From: Elusimicrobiota bacterium
GTDB lineage: Bacteria; Elusimicrobiota; Endomicrobiia; Endomicrobiales; Endomicrobiaceae
Assembly (NCBI GenBank): GCA_017525905.1
Contig: JAFXSD010000082.1
Span: 1-35,363, forward strand
Length of the DNA: 35,363 nucleotides
Direction: 5' to 3'
The position numbers and the translations under genes are program-made. The notes under the pieces were generated by a model. That model did not search any database. It was not told the origin of the DNA and saw nothing but the letters and a program-made list of their open reading frames with translations. Every line of letters begins with the position of its first letter. Within the stretch, counting starts at the first letter, position 1. Positions 23,654-32,751 of this stretch are shown here, piece by piece.

Positions 23654-24503
23654 GAAGAATATCCCTGTGATACAATTTTACTTTATACTTGTTTTTGATA
23701 AAAAACTTAGCAAGCTTTTCCGCCGTTGCCACAGAACGATGTCTGCCGCCCGTACACCCCACGGCTATTGTTAATTGACTTTTTCCCTCTTTAATATATC
23801 CTGGCAGAAGAGTTTTCAACAAATCAGAAATTTTGTTAAAAAACTCTTTATATTCTTTCTGTTTCTCCACATATTTTACAACTTCTATATCTTTGCCTGT
23901 TTTGGTTTTAAGACCGGTAACATAGTTCGGGTTAGGAATAAATCTTACATCAAAGACAATATCAGCCTCTGCAGCAATTCCATACTTAAAACCAAACGAC
24001 ATTATTGACAGTAACAATTGTCTTTTGTCTGCAGGAAGGCCTATCAATTGTGCGAGAGTATTTTTTAATTCCCCTATGGTTAAATTTGTTGTGTCTATTT
24101 CCTGATCGGCAACTTTTCTTATACTTTCCAACATCTTTCTTTCGGCAATTATACCATCTTTAACAAGCATTCCCAACGGATGTTTTCTTCTTGTTTCCGA
24201 ATATCTTTTCAATAAAGTTGCATCATCCGCATTAAAGAAAAAAACTTTACTTTTTATTTTTTCCTTCTTTAAAGCGGAAAGTATTTCAGTTATTTTATTT
24301 ATATTTTTGCCGACTCTTACATCAATACTTAATGCTATGTTTTTGTATTTATTTCTGTGTTTTTTGCACAACTGTATAAACTCAAAAACAAATTCCAACG
24401 GCATATTATCAACGCAAACAAAGCCAAAATCTTCTAAAATATTTAAGACTTGGCTTTTCCCTGCACCGGATATACCTGAAACAATTAAAAAATTATTTTT
24501 CAT
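23643..24503 (-). CDS. rapZ: RapZ/YvcJ family nucleotide-binding protein
   Basis: The 286-residue protein has a Walker A at residues 10-17 (GISGAGKS), FGFVCVDNMPLEF, the linker RRKHPL, and the C-terminal domain with VGCTGGRHRSVATAEKLA. In Escherichia coli RapZ steers the small RNA GlmZ to RNase E to control glmS and senses glucosamine-6-phosphate. In Firmicutes YvcJ is linked to competence. It lies between hprK and yvcK with 11-base overlaps at both ends, so the three are translated as a block. Which RNA or metabolite it works with here is unknown. Confidence 0.94.
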   Translation of the reverse strand: MKNNFLIVSGISGAGKSQVLNILEDFGFVCVDNMPLEFVFEFIQLCKKHRNKYKNIALSIDVRVGKNINKITEILSALKKEKIKSKVFFFNADDATLLKRYSETRRKHPLGMLVKDGIIAERKMLESIRKVADQEIDTTNLTIGELKNTLAQLIGLPADKRQLLLSIMSFGFKYGIAAEADIVFDVRFIPNPNYVTGLKTKTGKDIEVVKYVEKQKEYKEFFNKISDLLKTLLPGYIKEGKSQLTIAVGCTGGRHRSVATAEKLAKFFIKNKYKVKLYHRDILRAN

Positions 24504-25446
24504 TTTTGCTCATGTGTTCCAGCAATTTTTTACTCATTTCCAAAGCAGTGAAACATCCTTTATTTTTTAATCTTTGATTTAAACTTGCGGTTTCTACGAT
24601 AATAGCTAAATTTCTGCCCGGGGCAACCGGAATAGTGAGTTCAGGAACTTTTACCCCTAAAATATTTGCATAATATTCATCCAGTCCCAATCTTTCATAT
24701 TTCTTTACTTCCATCCAATCAACAAGATTTATAACAAGCTCTATTTTTGATTCGTCGAGAATGTTTGCTATACCGAACATATTTCTTATATCTATTATAC
24801 CAACACCTCTTAATTCCATGTGGTGTTTTACTATACCGGTACTTTTACCCATCAAAATTCTTCCGGATCTTTTTGTTATTTCAACAGTGTCGTCGGAAAC
24901 AAGCATATGTCCTCTTTTAACCAGTTCCAATGCACATTCGGATTTTCCCACTCCGGATTTTCCTCTAATAAAAACACCGAGTCCGTAAACATTACACAAT
25001 ACACCGTGAACTCTTTCCATCGGAGCAAGTTTTTCATCCAAATAAAACAAAAGGTCTCCCAACAACTGTGCGGAAGACAACGGTGTACTTATTAAAGGAA
25101 CATTTAATTTATTGAAAATCTCCAACATTGATTGCAAAGGTTCGAACGATCTTGTTATGATACAACACGGAACCTGTGCGGGAGAAAAGATCTTTGTCAA
25201 CATTTCACATTGCTTTTCATATGACAAATTTTTGAGGTAAGTGTGTTCGGCAATACCGATAATTTGAACTCTTTCGTAAGGTAAATGCTCAAAATAACCC
25301 GTGAAAGCAAGTCCCGGTCTGTTTGTATCAGGTACTGTAATACATTTATTCAAACCACCGGCACCGGCAATCACGGTTAAAGATAAGTCTTTTGATTTTT
25401 CTTCAATTAAAGTGCCAACTGTTAGCACCGGCATTTTAATAGGCAT
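24493..25446 (-). CDS. hprK: HPr kinase/phosphorylase
   Basis: The 317-residue protein has an N-terminal domain (to about 135) and a C-terminal catalytic domain with MERVHGVLCNVYGLGVFI, Walker A GKSGVGKS at 162-169, LVSDDTVEI at 183-190 and the signature LRGVGIIDIRNMFG. It phosphorylates HPr on Ser46 with ATP or pyrophosphate and also removes that phosphate. The substrate HPr with Ser46 is encoded in the same operon. The first ATG (25446) lies directly after AAGAGG and overlaps the EIIA stop by 11 bases. A second in-frame ATG (25434) is a possible alternative start with better spacing. Confidence 0.95.
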   Translation of the reverse strand: MPIKMPVLTVGTLIEEKSKDLSLTVIAGAGGLNKCITVPDTNRPGLAFTGYFEHLPYERVQIIGIAEHTYLKNLSYEKQCEMLTKIFSPAQVPCCIITRSFEPLQSMLEIFNKLNVPLISTPLSSAQLLGDLLFYLDEKLAPMERVHGVLCNVYGLGVFIRGKSGVGKSECALELVKRGHMLVSDDTVEITKRSGRILMGKSTGIVKHHMELRGVGIIDIRNMFGIANILDESKIELVINLVDWMEVKKYERLGLDEYYANILGVKVPELTIPVAPGRNLAIIVETASLNQRLKNKGCFTALEMSKKLLEHMSKNEK

Positions 25447-25894
25447 CCTCTTGTTGAATAATTTTTATAACATCTTCTTTTGTTTCGGCATCTTTTATAG
25501 CTTGTCTTAAGAATTTATCTTTGAATAATCTTGATATTCTCGACAAAGCTTTTAAATGTTGTCCGGTAACTTCAACAGGTCCTACTAAAAGGAATATGAT
25601 ATATACGGGTTCACCGTCTAATGAATTAAATTCTATACCTTTTTTTGATATACCCAAAACTCCTACCTGCTCGGAAAGAACATCCGTTTTTCCGTGAGGA
25701 ATAGCAACTCCCTGACCGATACCGGTAGATCCGAGTTTTTCTCTTTCCAAAACAACATCAATAATTTCATCGGTTTTTTTAATTTTTTTTGCATCTTTCA
25801 AAAGATCTATTAATTCGATAATAGCATCTTTTTTATTCTGAGCTTTCAAATCAACCGTGATAGCATCTTGACATAAGAAGTCCATAATGTTCAT
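25436..25894 (-). CDS. PTS EIIA, fructose/nitrogen (PtsN) type
   Basis: The 152-residue single-domain protein has the EIIA-Fru/Ntr active site GIGQGVAIPHGKTD with phospho-His67, preceded by LEREKLGSTGIG and followed by VGPVEVTGQHLKALSRISRLF. Stand-alone proteins of this type next to hpf are usually regulatory (PtsN-like), passing the state of the phosphorelay to other targets rather than moving sugar. No matching EIIB or EIIC of the fructose family is in the window. An AGGAGG lies about 11 bases ahead of the ATG. It follows the hpf gene by 45 bases. Confidence 0.92.
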   Translation of the reverse strand: MNIMDFLCQDAITVDLKAQNKKDAIIELIDLLKDAKKIKKTDEIIDVVLEREKLGSTGIGQGVAIPHGKTDVLSEQVGVLGISKKGIEFNSLDGEPVYIIFLLVGPVEVTGQHLKALSRISRLFKDKFLRQAIKDAETKEDVIKIIQQEDAY

Positions 25895-25939
25895 TTTTGT
25901 TTAAGCCTCCTAATTTATTGGCAAATATTATTTTATCTG

Positions 25940-26488
25940 TTATATTTCAGGTTCCAACATAACTAAAGAACCGCTGTCTTTTCTATACAAAACATTTATC
26001 TTTTCTGTAGAAGAATTTAAAAACATATAAACTCTGTAATTCAAAGAATCCATCTCTGTTATAGCTTCTTCTATACTGATAGGACGAATATCAAATCTTT
26101 TTATTTCCGAAATTTTAGTTCTGGAATCTTCAAGAGCATCATAAGAGAACACTTCAGCTTTTACTTTTTTCGATTTTGTTACTTTTAAATTTGCTTTTCT
26201 ATGAATTTTTGAAATTTCTTTTTCTTTTCTGAGTTGTTTGGAAAGTTTGTCTATGGTCAAATCTATGGAGGCATATAAATCTTCGGATTCTTCTTTTGCT
26301 CTAAAAACCTTACCCGCAATATAGAAAGTAACTTCGGTTATTTGTCTGTTTTTTTCAACGGATAAAATAACATGTGCCCAAACATTATCTCCATCAAAAT
26401 ACTTTCCTGCTTTTGAAATCTTTTGTCTGACATAAGAATCAATAGCATCTGTCAACTTCAAATGCCTTGCCGTAATATTAATTTGCAT
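25940..26488 (-). CDS. hpf: Ribosome hibernation promoting factor, long form
   Basis: The 182-residue protein has the N-terminal HPF/RaiA domain (MQINITARHLKLTDAIDSYVRQKISKAGKY to about residue 105), which binds the 30S decoding region. The C-terminal domain (about 125-182: IRPISIEEAITEMDSLNYRVYMFLNSSTEKINVLYRKDSGSLVMLEP) is the dimerisation module of long HPF. The long form links two 70S ribosomes into inactive 100S pairs in stationary phase. It is the first gene of the PTS operon, with an AAAGGAGAG ribosome-binding site and its own promoter. Linkage of hpf with ptsN/hprK-type genes is known in proteobacteria, where rpoN often precedes it. rpoN is absent here. Confidence 0.94.
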   Translation of the reverse strand: MQINITARHLKLTDAIDSYVRQKISKAGKYFDGDNVWAHVILSVEKNRQITEVTFYIAGKVFRAKEESEDLYASIDLTIDKLSKQLRKEKEISKIHRKANLKVTKSKKVKAEVFSYDALEDSRTKISEIKRFDIRPISIEEAITEMDSLNYRVYMFLNSSTEKINVLYRKDSGSLVMLEPEI

Positions 26489-26514
26489 AAGCCTCTCCTT
26501 TGATTTATCTTATT

Positions 26515-26544
26515 TTTATATCATATTTTTACAAACAAAAGCAA
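26515..26544 (-). promoter_or_regulatory. Probable promoter of the hpf-PTS operon
   Basis: On the reverse strand TTGCTT (26544-26539), 18 bases and TATAAA (26520-26515) preceded by TG and one base (extended -10 form). It lies about 27 bases before the hpf ATG in the 107-base gap after lpxL. No strong terminator is seen in that gap, so some transcription may also enter from smc-lpxL. Confidence 0.5.
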
Positions 26545-26595
26545 TTTCAATTAGAACAATATTTATAACCTAAATAAATTATAAATTAAAATTTT

Positions 26596-27501
26596 TTAAT
26601 TTACAACATTTATTTTAGGTTTTTGAGATTTCCACCTTCTATGAAACCAAAACCAAAAAGACGGATTTTTTTCAATATGTCTTTGTAAAATTCTGTTATA
26701 TTCCGTCATTATCTCTTCCACTTTCTTTTCTTCGTCACCTGTATCCGGCAAAGGAATTTCTTCAAAAGTAACAACATATCTTCCGTCAGGTTGCCGTGCA
26801 CAAAATCCCGTATATAAAGGACATTTTGCTCTTAATGCAAAAACCGCGGGACCTTTCGGAGTGGAAACTTCTCTATAAAAAAACGGAGTATAAACACCTT
26901 GATCTCCGGCATGCTGATCGGCTAAAATGGCAACGAATTCTTTTCTCTTCAAAGCCCTTAAAACACCTATCGGAGCAACTTCTTTATAAATCGTTTTATA
27001 TCCTTTTGTAGATCTTATCGAGTTAATTACTTTATCAAAATACGGATTTTCCTGTTTTGCCACAATAACGGATAACGGATATCTTTTACTAAAAGAAAGA
27101 GCAAGCATTTCCCAATTACCGAAATGCGCAGACATTATAACGCCGCCTCTCCCGTTTTTCATTGCTTCTTCTATCAAATATAAATTTTGAAAATTTACAA
27201 AATTTTTTATTTGTTCGTCTGTCATTTTGCTGACAAAAATAATTTCCACTACCGTACAAACAAATTGTTTATAAACATCTTTTGCTATTTTTTTTATTTC
27301 TTCCTTGCTTTTTTCAGGAAAAGATTTTGTCAATGAATCTATAATATGTTTTTTTCTTATGGGCACAAAAATAAAAACAAAATCCGCCAAGAAAAAACCG
27401 ATTTTTTTTGCGGTATCCATTGAAAACAAATGCAAAAATGAAATTATTGCTTTAAGTGCAATGTACTCTATGTAATATTGTATTTTTTTATTTTTTTTCA
27501 T
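26596..27501 (-). CDS. Lipid A biosynthesis acyltransferase, LpxL/HtrB family
   Basis: The 301-residue protein is of the LpxL/LpxM lysophospholipid acyltransferase family: an N-terminal hydrophobic anchor, the catalytic HX4E motif in MSAHFGNWEM (His126 to Glu131), and ILADQHAGDQGVYTPFF and NPSFWFWFHRRWK near the end. These enzymes add secondary acyl chains to lipid A precursors at the inner membrane, which supports a lipopolysaccharide-bearing outer membrane in this organism. It overlaps the DUF362 gene by 14 bases and lacks a clear ribosome-binding site, consistent with coupled translation. Which acyl position or chain it uses is unknown. Confidence 0.9.
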   Translation of the reverse strand: MKKNKKIQYYIEYIALKAIISFLHLFSMDTAKKIGFFLADFVFIFVPIRKKHIIDSLTKSFPEKSKEEIKKIAKDVYKQFVCTVVEIIFVSKMTDEQIKNFVNFQNLYLIEEAMKNGRGGVIMSAHFGNWEMLALSFSKRYPLSVIVAKQENPYFDKVINSIRSTKGYKTIYKEVAPIGVLRALKRKEFVAILADQHAGDQGVYTPFFYREVSTPKGPAVFALRAKCPLYTGFCARQPDGRYVVTFEEIPLPDTGDEEKKVEEIMTEYNRILQRHIEKNPSFWFWFHRRWKSQKPKINVVN

Positions 27502-28663
27502 TTTTTATAAATAAACTCGCTATAAAACTTTCTCTTATTTCTATTGCTTTGTGAAGACACAATTCATGGCAACAAAAGCAACCTATACATTTATCTTTCC
27601 GTATAACAGGTTTTAAACTCTTTTTATCTTTTTCTATAGCTTTTGCCGGGCAGGATTTCATACATTGTAAACACCCGACACATTTTTTTTCAATTATGTG
27701 CGGTTTTACCCAAAAAAGCCATCCGAAATATTTTGTAACAAACCTTGCAATCCATGACGGCAATAAATTTAAAAATTTTGTTACCGGTAATTTGGTTTTT
27801 GTAAAATTAAAAGAAGATACGGAATCTCCGATATATATCATATTTTCCAAATCCGTATTGCCTAATTTTTTTTCTTTTAAAGGTTTTAACAAAAGATTAT
27901 TTTTTGAGTTAATTCCCAATCTGTTGAGAATAAAACTATCCAACATAACAGTATCTTGACTGCCTGCAATTATATTATATTTTCTTTTCTGTCCGCTTAA
28001 ACTCGGTCCGTTGCCTTCAAGTCCCCAAACACCGTCAACTATCGTGAACAAAAGCTTTTCTCTTATCATTCTGTAAATTTCGGATAACAAATATGAAAAT
28101 TCTTTCGGAGTAGGTGAAAGCTTGTGATATTCAACTTTTCTCGCACCGGGAACAACACCATAAAAATTCTTTACTCCGCATGTAAATCCCATAAAAGTAT
28201 GCGTTTTCAGTTTCGGCAAATTTATTATTGCATCACAGTCCGTTACCGCTTTTGTAATATAAATCTGCTTTATGGTAGGATGTTGTATTGATACTTCCAC
28301 ACAACCGCATGCTTCAAAATTAACAAGTTCAACATTTTCTTCTTTTGCAAGTTGTAACATTCCGGTTTTTTCCCAAACATGCTCAATACCGTTTACCAAA
28401 TTCCCGGGACTGTCTCCCAATACGGGTATTGCACCGGCTTTTCTTACGATATTTATTACTGCTCTTACTATTTCCGGATGAGTTGTTATGGCTTGATCTG
28501 GAGTGTATGCACTCAACAAATTGAGTTTTAATAAAACCTTGGATTTGGGTTTAATAATCTCAAACAAATTTCCAAAAGATTTTACAATCTTTTCAACAAT
28601 ATCATAAATATTATCTTTAGAATAATCCGTACAATGATAAGCGGAAACTATTGTTTTTGGCAT
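27488..28663 (-). CDS. DUF362 protein with C-terminal 2x[4Fe-4S] ferredoxin domain
   Basis: The 391-residue protein has the DUF362 core (about residues 40-310; for example KVLLKLNLLSAYTPDQAITTHPEIV, VLGDSPG, INLPKLKTHTFMGFTCGVKNFYGVVPG, IVDGVWGLEGNGPS). A ferredoxin domain follows, with two CxxCxxCxxxC sets at 328-338 and 359-369, each fit to hold a [4Fe-4S] cluster. The family is widespread in anaerobes and its reaction is not known with certainty, though electron transfer is likely. It lies 10 bases after smc and overlaps lpxL by 14 bases, so it is in the smc operon. The clusters favour an anaerobic or low-oxygen lifestyle. Confidence 0.9.
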   Translation of the reverse strand: MPKTIVSAYHCTDYSKDNIYDIVEKIVKSFGNLFEIIKPKSKVLLKLNLLSAYTPDQAITTHPEIVRAVINIVRKAGAIPVLGDSPGNLVNGIEHVWEKTGMLQLAKEENVELVNFEACGCVEVSIQHPTIKQIYITKAVTDCDAIINLPKLKTHTFMGFTCGVKNFYGVVPGARKVEYHKLSPTPKEFSYLLSEIYRMIREKLLFTIVDGVWGLEGNGPSLSGQKRKYNIIAGSQDTVMLDSFILNRLGINSKNNLLLKPLKEKKLGNTDLENMIYIGDSVSSFNFTKTKLPVTKFLNLLPSWIARFVTKYFGWLFWVKPHIIEKKCVGCLQCMKSCPAKAIEKDKKSLKPVIRKDKCIGCFCCHELCLHKAIEIRESFIASLFIKNEKK

Positions 28664-28673
28664 AATTTAACCA

Positions 28674-31600
28674 TTATTTTTGTGACAAAATTTGATCTAT
28701 TTCTTTTTCACTATCTTTATTCATTCTGACAGATATTATTTTTGAAACACCTTGTTGTTCCATTGTAACGCCGTATAAAGTATCTGCCATTTCCATGGTT
28801 CTCTTATTATGTGTAACAACCATAAATTGCGTTTTTTGAGCAAAATCTCTTATTATATTATTATATCTTCCTACATTTGCATCATCAAAAGGAGCATCAA
28901 CTTCGTCGAGAATACAGAACGGCGAGGGCTTTACCATAAAGAAAGAAAACAATAATGCAACGGCAGTAAAAGCTTTTTCTCCGCCTGAACATTGCATAAT
29001 ATTTTTAACATTTTTCCCGGGAGGTTGTGCTTTAATATCAACACCGCTTTCCAACAAATTGTTTTCATCGGTTAAAATAAGATCCGCATCTCCGCCGCCG
29101 AAAACCTTTTTGTACAGCATTCTGAAATTTTCTCTTACGGCATCAAATGTTTTTTTGAAATTAACTATTGTTGTTTCATTTATTTTTTTGATTGTTTCTT
29201 CCAAGTCTTGTTTTGCTTTTAACAAATCTTTTCGTTGGTTCTGTATAAATTCATATCTCTGCGACAAACTTTCGTACTCTTCTTCGGCACTCCAGTTTAT
29301 CGCGCCAAAACTTTCTATTTTCTTTTTAAGTCTTGCTATTTCCTCTTTATCAACTTCAACACCTATATATTCATCTTTTATTTCTTCATAAGTTTTTCCG
29401 TAAGTTTCTTTTATCTGGTTTTCCAAAATATCTTTTTGTGTTGTATAACCTTTTTGATCCGATTGCAAAGAATTAACTTCATCGTTTAATTGAGCAACTT
29501 TTGTTCTTGTTTCGGCAATTAAATTTTCTTTTGCATCTATTTCACCCTGAATTCTGTCTCTGTCTCCGATAACGATTTGAAGTTCTGTTTCTTTTTGAGT
29601 CATTGCTTCACTGTATTTTTGGATGTTTGACGTTTCCGTTTCCTGGGTTGATTGTATATTTTGAAGTTCGGTTTCTATTTCCGCAGTTCTGTTCGTTTTT
29701 TGTTCTATTTGAGATTTTAAATTATCTATATTATCGGTAATATATTTTTGACCGGTAGCTCTATGTTCCAAATCACTCTTTCTTCTTTCATAATTATTTG
29801 ATACATCTATATATTCCTGATTAGCTTGTTCTTCCTGATTTCTTAAAGCATCAATTTCTTGTTCTACCGTATTTAATGTTTCATCCAATGTTGCAGATTC
29901 GGTTTCTATATCCGCAAGTTGTTGTTCTATACCTGAAACTTTTTCGTTCACGGAATCAAGAAGTTGTTGCTTTTCGATTTTCTCTTTCTGTAAATTTTCT
30001 ATTTCGATTGTCGTATCGGCAATATCGGCTTTTCTTTGTTTTATGGTTTCTTGTAAATTTTCTATTTGTGCATCGATTCTTATTTTCAAATTCGAATTAC
30101 TTTGATTGTCAAAACTTATGTTTAGTTTAGTATCTTCCTTTTTATCGATTTCTTTATTTAAGCCGTCCAATTCCTGCTTTGTTTTCTCTATTTCCTGTTG
30201 TATTTTTTTTATTTGTTCTTCAACAAGAACCGGTTTATCGGAAACATTTCTTGCTCCGCCGGAAACAACTGCCGAGGAATATATTTTATCATTATTAACG
30301 AATATACCGTTGGATATAAACTTTCCTATTTTCTCATATTCCGGCAAACAATTTAACATTTTAAAAAGTTCTATTGCGGCATCACTGCTTTTTTGAATTT
30401 TAATATCATTTGATATTTGTTCCGAAATTAAGAATGTAAGTCTGCATAAATTATTATCCAACAAATATTTTATTGCATCTTCGGCTTGCTGCATATTATC
30501 ACAAATAAGATAATCTATTTTGTCTCCCAAGGCATTTGCAACAAGTTCTATTCTGTCTAAATCCGGTGAAATAATTTCACCGACCGTATATTTTATATAA
30601 CCTAAAGATTTTACGGCATTTATTGCAATCTTTAACGGATTTTCGGCATCCATCTCTTTCATTGTGCTGATTTTTGCTTCAAGTCCCGCAATTTTTTTAT
30701 TATATTCTATTTCTTTATCTTTAAGATTATCTATTTCCGTATCAATATTTAACACTATCTGTTTACTTGCTTCAACTTTATCTTCGAGTTCTTTTAATGA
30801 ATTTTTTGCTTCCTGCAATTTTTGTTCGAAAGAAGCAATTTCTTCGTTTGCAGGTGCTATATCATTATTTAATCTTTCAATATTTCTGTCTATTGAAGAT
30901 ACCGTGGCATTTGCTTCCGCCTGTTCTTGTATTATAGACGTCTTTGAATTTATCAATGCATTTTTGTTTTGATCCAATTCGTCAAGTTTTGTTCTGGCAT
31001 CGTCTTCTTTTTGTTCCAATTCGGTAACTTGTTGTTTTATCAAATTATATTTTTCAAATTTTTGTTCGGATTCCGTTTTTAAGTTTTCTACTTCAACTTC
31101 TATACCGTCATCCGCAGTATTTACGGTTTGTAAATCTTGTTCATATTTTAATATCTTTGATTGAGCATCTTCTATTTCTATCCTTAACCTGTCTTGTTCC
31201 TGTATTAAATCCGCATCCTTTTGTCTTAAATTTGCAATCTGTTGGTCCGCCAATGCCGATTCTGTTTTTAAATCCGAAAACTCGGAATTCAAAGATACGT
31301 ACTTTTCATTATTTTCCGTCTGGGCAAGTCTTAAATCCTGTTGCTCCGCTTCAAGTTGATGCAACGTAACGTTAACCGTTTCGTATTCTCTTACTTTAGG
31401 CTCAATTTGTGCTTTTAATTTTTCTAATTCCACATATCCTCTTGCAAGATTATTTACAACTTCGGCTATTTCATATTTTGCAAGATCTTCTTTGTATTTT
31501 TTACATTGTTTTGCTTTTCTGGCTTGTTGATCCAACTGTTTTATTTGACCTTCAAATATTTTTAAAGAATCATCCAATCTTGATAAATCTATTTCTATGT

Positions 31601-32147
31601 TTTTTAATCTGTGTAGTGTATCTTCTCTTCTTACTTTATATTTTGCAACACCCGCAGCTTCTTCAAAAAACTCTCTTCTTGTTTCGGGGTTTGCCATAAC
31701 AAGTTCTTCAACTTTGTTCTGTTCTATAATTGAATAACCGCCTGTTCCTATACCGGTATCCAAAAACAAATCAACTATATCTTTTAGTCTGCACTGAGTT
31801 TTATTTATAAAATATTCACTTTCTCCGCTTCTAAACAATTTTCTCGTAATCGCAACTTCCGAAAAATCTATCGGAATCATATTTTGGGAATTATCAAATG
31901 TTAATGTTACCTCGGCCATACCTGTGGCGGCTCTCGTTTTTGTTCCGCCAAAAATAACATCCTGCATGGCTTTGGTTCTCATGGATTTTGTTCTCTTTTC
32001 ACCCAAGCACCAACGAATAGAATCGGATATATTGGATTTACCGCATCCGTTCGGACCGATTATTGCTGAAACTCCCTTTTCAAAAGTTAAGGTAGTTTTA
32101 TCTGCAAAAGACTTGAATCCGCAAAGTTCCAATTTTTTAAGGTACAT
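28674..32147 (-). CDS. smc: Chromosome segregation protein SMC
   Basis: The 1157-residue protein has the full SMC layout. The N-terminal ATPase half begins MYLKKLELCGFKSFADKT with Walker A GPNGCGKS at 31-38. Two long Glu/Gln-rich coiled coils (about 165-500 and 665-1000) flank a hinge (about 510-660; ENPLKIAINAVKSLGYI to VSGGARN). The C-terminal ATPase half carries the signature CSGGEKA (1053-1059) and Walker B DEVDAPFD (from 1081). It compacts and organises the chromosome with ScpA and ScpB, which are not in this window. No Shine-Dalgarno is evident before the ATG. DUF362 and lpxL genes follow in the same transcript. Confidence 0.96.
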   Translation of the reverse strand: MYLKKLELCGFKSFADKTTLTFEKGVSAIIGPNGCGKSNISDSIRWCLGEKRTKSMRTKAMQDVIFGGTKTRAATGMAEVTLTFDNSQNMIPIDFSEVAITRKLFRSGESEYFINKTQCRLKDIVDLFLDTGIGTGGYSIIEQNKVEELVMANPETRREFFEEAAGVAKYKVRREDTLHRLKNIEIDLSRLDDSLKIFEGQIKQLDQQARKAKQCKKYKEDLAKYEIAEVVNNLARGYVELEKLKAQIEPKVREYETVNVTLHQLEAEQQDLRLAQTENNEKYVSLNSEFSDLKTESALADQQIANLRQKDADLIQEQDRLRIEIEDAQSKILKYEQDLQTVNTADDGIEVEVENLKTESEQKFEKYNLIKQQVTELEQKEDDARTKLDELDQNKNALINSKTSIIQEQAEANATVSSIDRNIERLNNDIAPANEEIASFEQKLQEAKNSLKELEDKVEASKQIVLNIDTEIDNLKDKEIEYNKKIAGLEAKISTMKEMDAENPLKIAINAVKSLGYIKYTVGEIISPDLDRIELVANALGDKIDYLICDNMQQAEDAIKYLLDNNLCRLTFLISEQISNDIKIQKSSDAAIELFKMLNCLPEYEKIGKFISNGIFVNNDKIYSSAVVSGGARNVSDKPVLVEEQIKKIQQEIEKTKQELDGLNKEIDKKEDTKLNISFDNQSNSNLKIRIDAQIENLQETIKQRKADIADTTIEIENLQKEKIEKQQLLDSVNEKVSGIEQQLADIETESATLDETLNTVEQEIDALRNQEEQANQEYIDVSNNYERRKSDLEHRATGQKYITDNIDNLKSQIEQKTNRTAEIETELQNIQSTQETETSNIQKYSEAMTQKETELQIVIGDRDRIQGEIDAKENLIAETRTKVAQLNDEVNSLQSDQKGYTTQKDILENQIKETYGKTYEEIKDEYIGVEVDKEEIARLKKKIESFGAINWSAEEEYESLSQRYEFIQNQRKDLLKAKQDLEETIKKINETTIVNFKKTFDAVRENFRMLYKKVFGGGDADLILTDENNLLESGVDIKAQPPGKNVKNIMQCSGGEKAFTAVALLFSFFMVKPSPFCILDEVDAPFDDANVGRYNNIIRDFAQKTQFMVVTHNKRTMEMADTLYGVTMEQQGVSKIISVRMNKDSEKEIDQILSQK

Positions 32148-32200
32148 TATTATTTTTCCCGAAATTTTTTATTTATTGATAAAAATTTAAACATGACATA

Positions 32201-32250
32201 CTAAAAATCATGCGGTTGTTTTATTTTAATAAACAAAACAACCGATGATT
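32201..32250 (-). terminator. Hairpin terminator between the lysine-rich protein gene and smc
   Basis: Arms AATCAT plus CGGTTGTTTT (32206-32222, with one bulged G at 32212) and AAAACAACCG plus ATGATT (32235-32250) give a 16-bp stem. On the reverse strand the stem runs into T5, so it should end transcription of the upstream reverse-strand gene. The remaining bases up to smc hold no convincing second promoter. Confidence 0.65.
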
Positions 32251-32310
32251 AATATTGTATAAACTAAAAAAGAATATCTTTATATAACAGGTTTGTATTT
32301 TTCTCAGTTA

Positions 32311-32751
32311 TTAAGAAACTTTACATTTTCTTATATCTGAAAGTTTTACTACTTTTCCGTCACTTGCAACTATTCTTGCTGCAATTGTTACATTACCGGA
32401 TTTAAAGTAATTCCAATCAAACCACCAATATCCGGATGCGAATCTGCAAGGCAACCATTCTCCGGAATTGAAAGATACTTCAACATATCCATCTGTTGAA
32501 GCACCGATTCTTAATACATAATTATTACCTACTATTGTTTCGTTTTCAACAGGATAATCAACTATAACATAAGAATTATTATTTAAAATTTCTTTTTTAG
32601 GTGTTAATGATGCTACTTTCTTTACGCTGTTTGTCTTAGCAACAACTTTTGCTGTTGAAGATTTTTTCTTTGTTGCAACTTTTTTCTTTGCAACGGTTTT
32701 TGTTGCAGATGATTCTGCTTTTACAACTTTTTTTACTTTTTTTGTGGCCAT
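32311..32751 (-). CDS. Lysine-rich protein with beta-sandwich-like C-terminal domain, unknown function
   Basis: The function is not recognised. From the ATG at 32751 the protein has 146 residues: a strongly basic, Lys/Ala/Thr/Val-rich tail (about 1-50, with repeated KK and AKKK units like histone H1-type or AlgP-type tails). A compact domain (about 57-146) follows, with IVDYPVENETIVGNNYVLRI, GEWLPCRFASGYWWFDW and GNVTIAARIVASDGKVV, which looks like an immunoglobulin-like beta sandwich. There is no signal peptide, and the tail could bind DNA or RNA. The start is fixed by GGAGAG 9 bases upstream; an in-frame ATG 48 bases earlier precedes the ribosome-binding site. It has its own promoter and terminator. 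Confidence 0.7.
   Translation of the reverse strand: MATKKVKKVVKAESSATKTVAKKKVATKKKSSTAKVVAKTNSVKKVASLTPKKEILNNNSYVIVDYPVENETIVGNNYVLRIGASTDGYVEVSFNSGEWLPCRFASGYWWFDWNYFKSGNVTIAARIVASDGKVVKLSDIRKCKVS

Noticed and set aside
26582..26603. Perfect 10-bp A/T inverted repeat at the lpxL stop as a terminator
   Set aside because: The stem is made only of A-T pairs with a 2-base loop and has no clean T-run after it on the reverse strand, so it is too weak to call.
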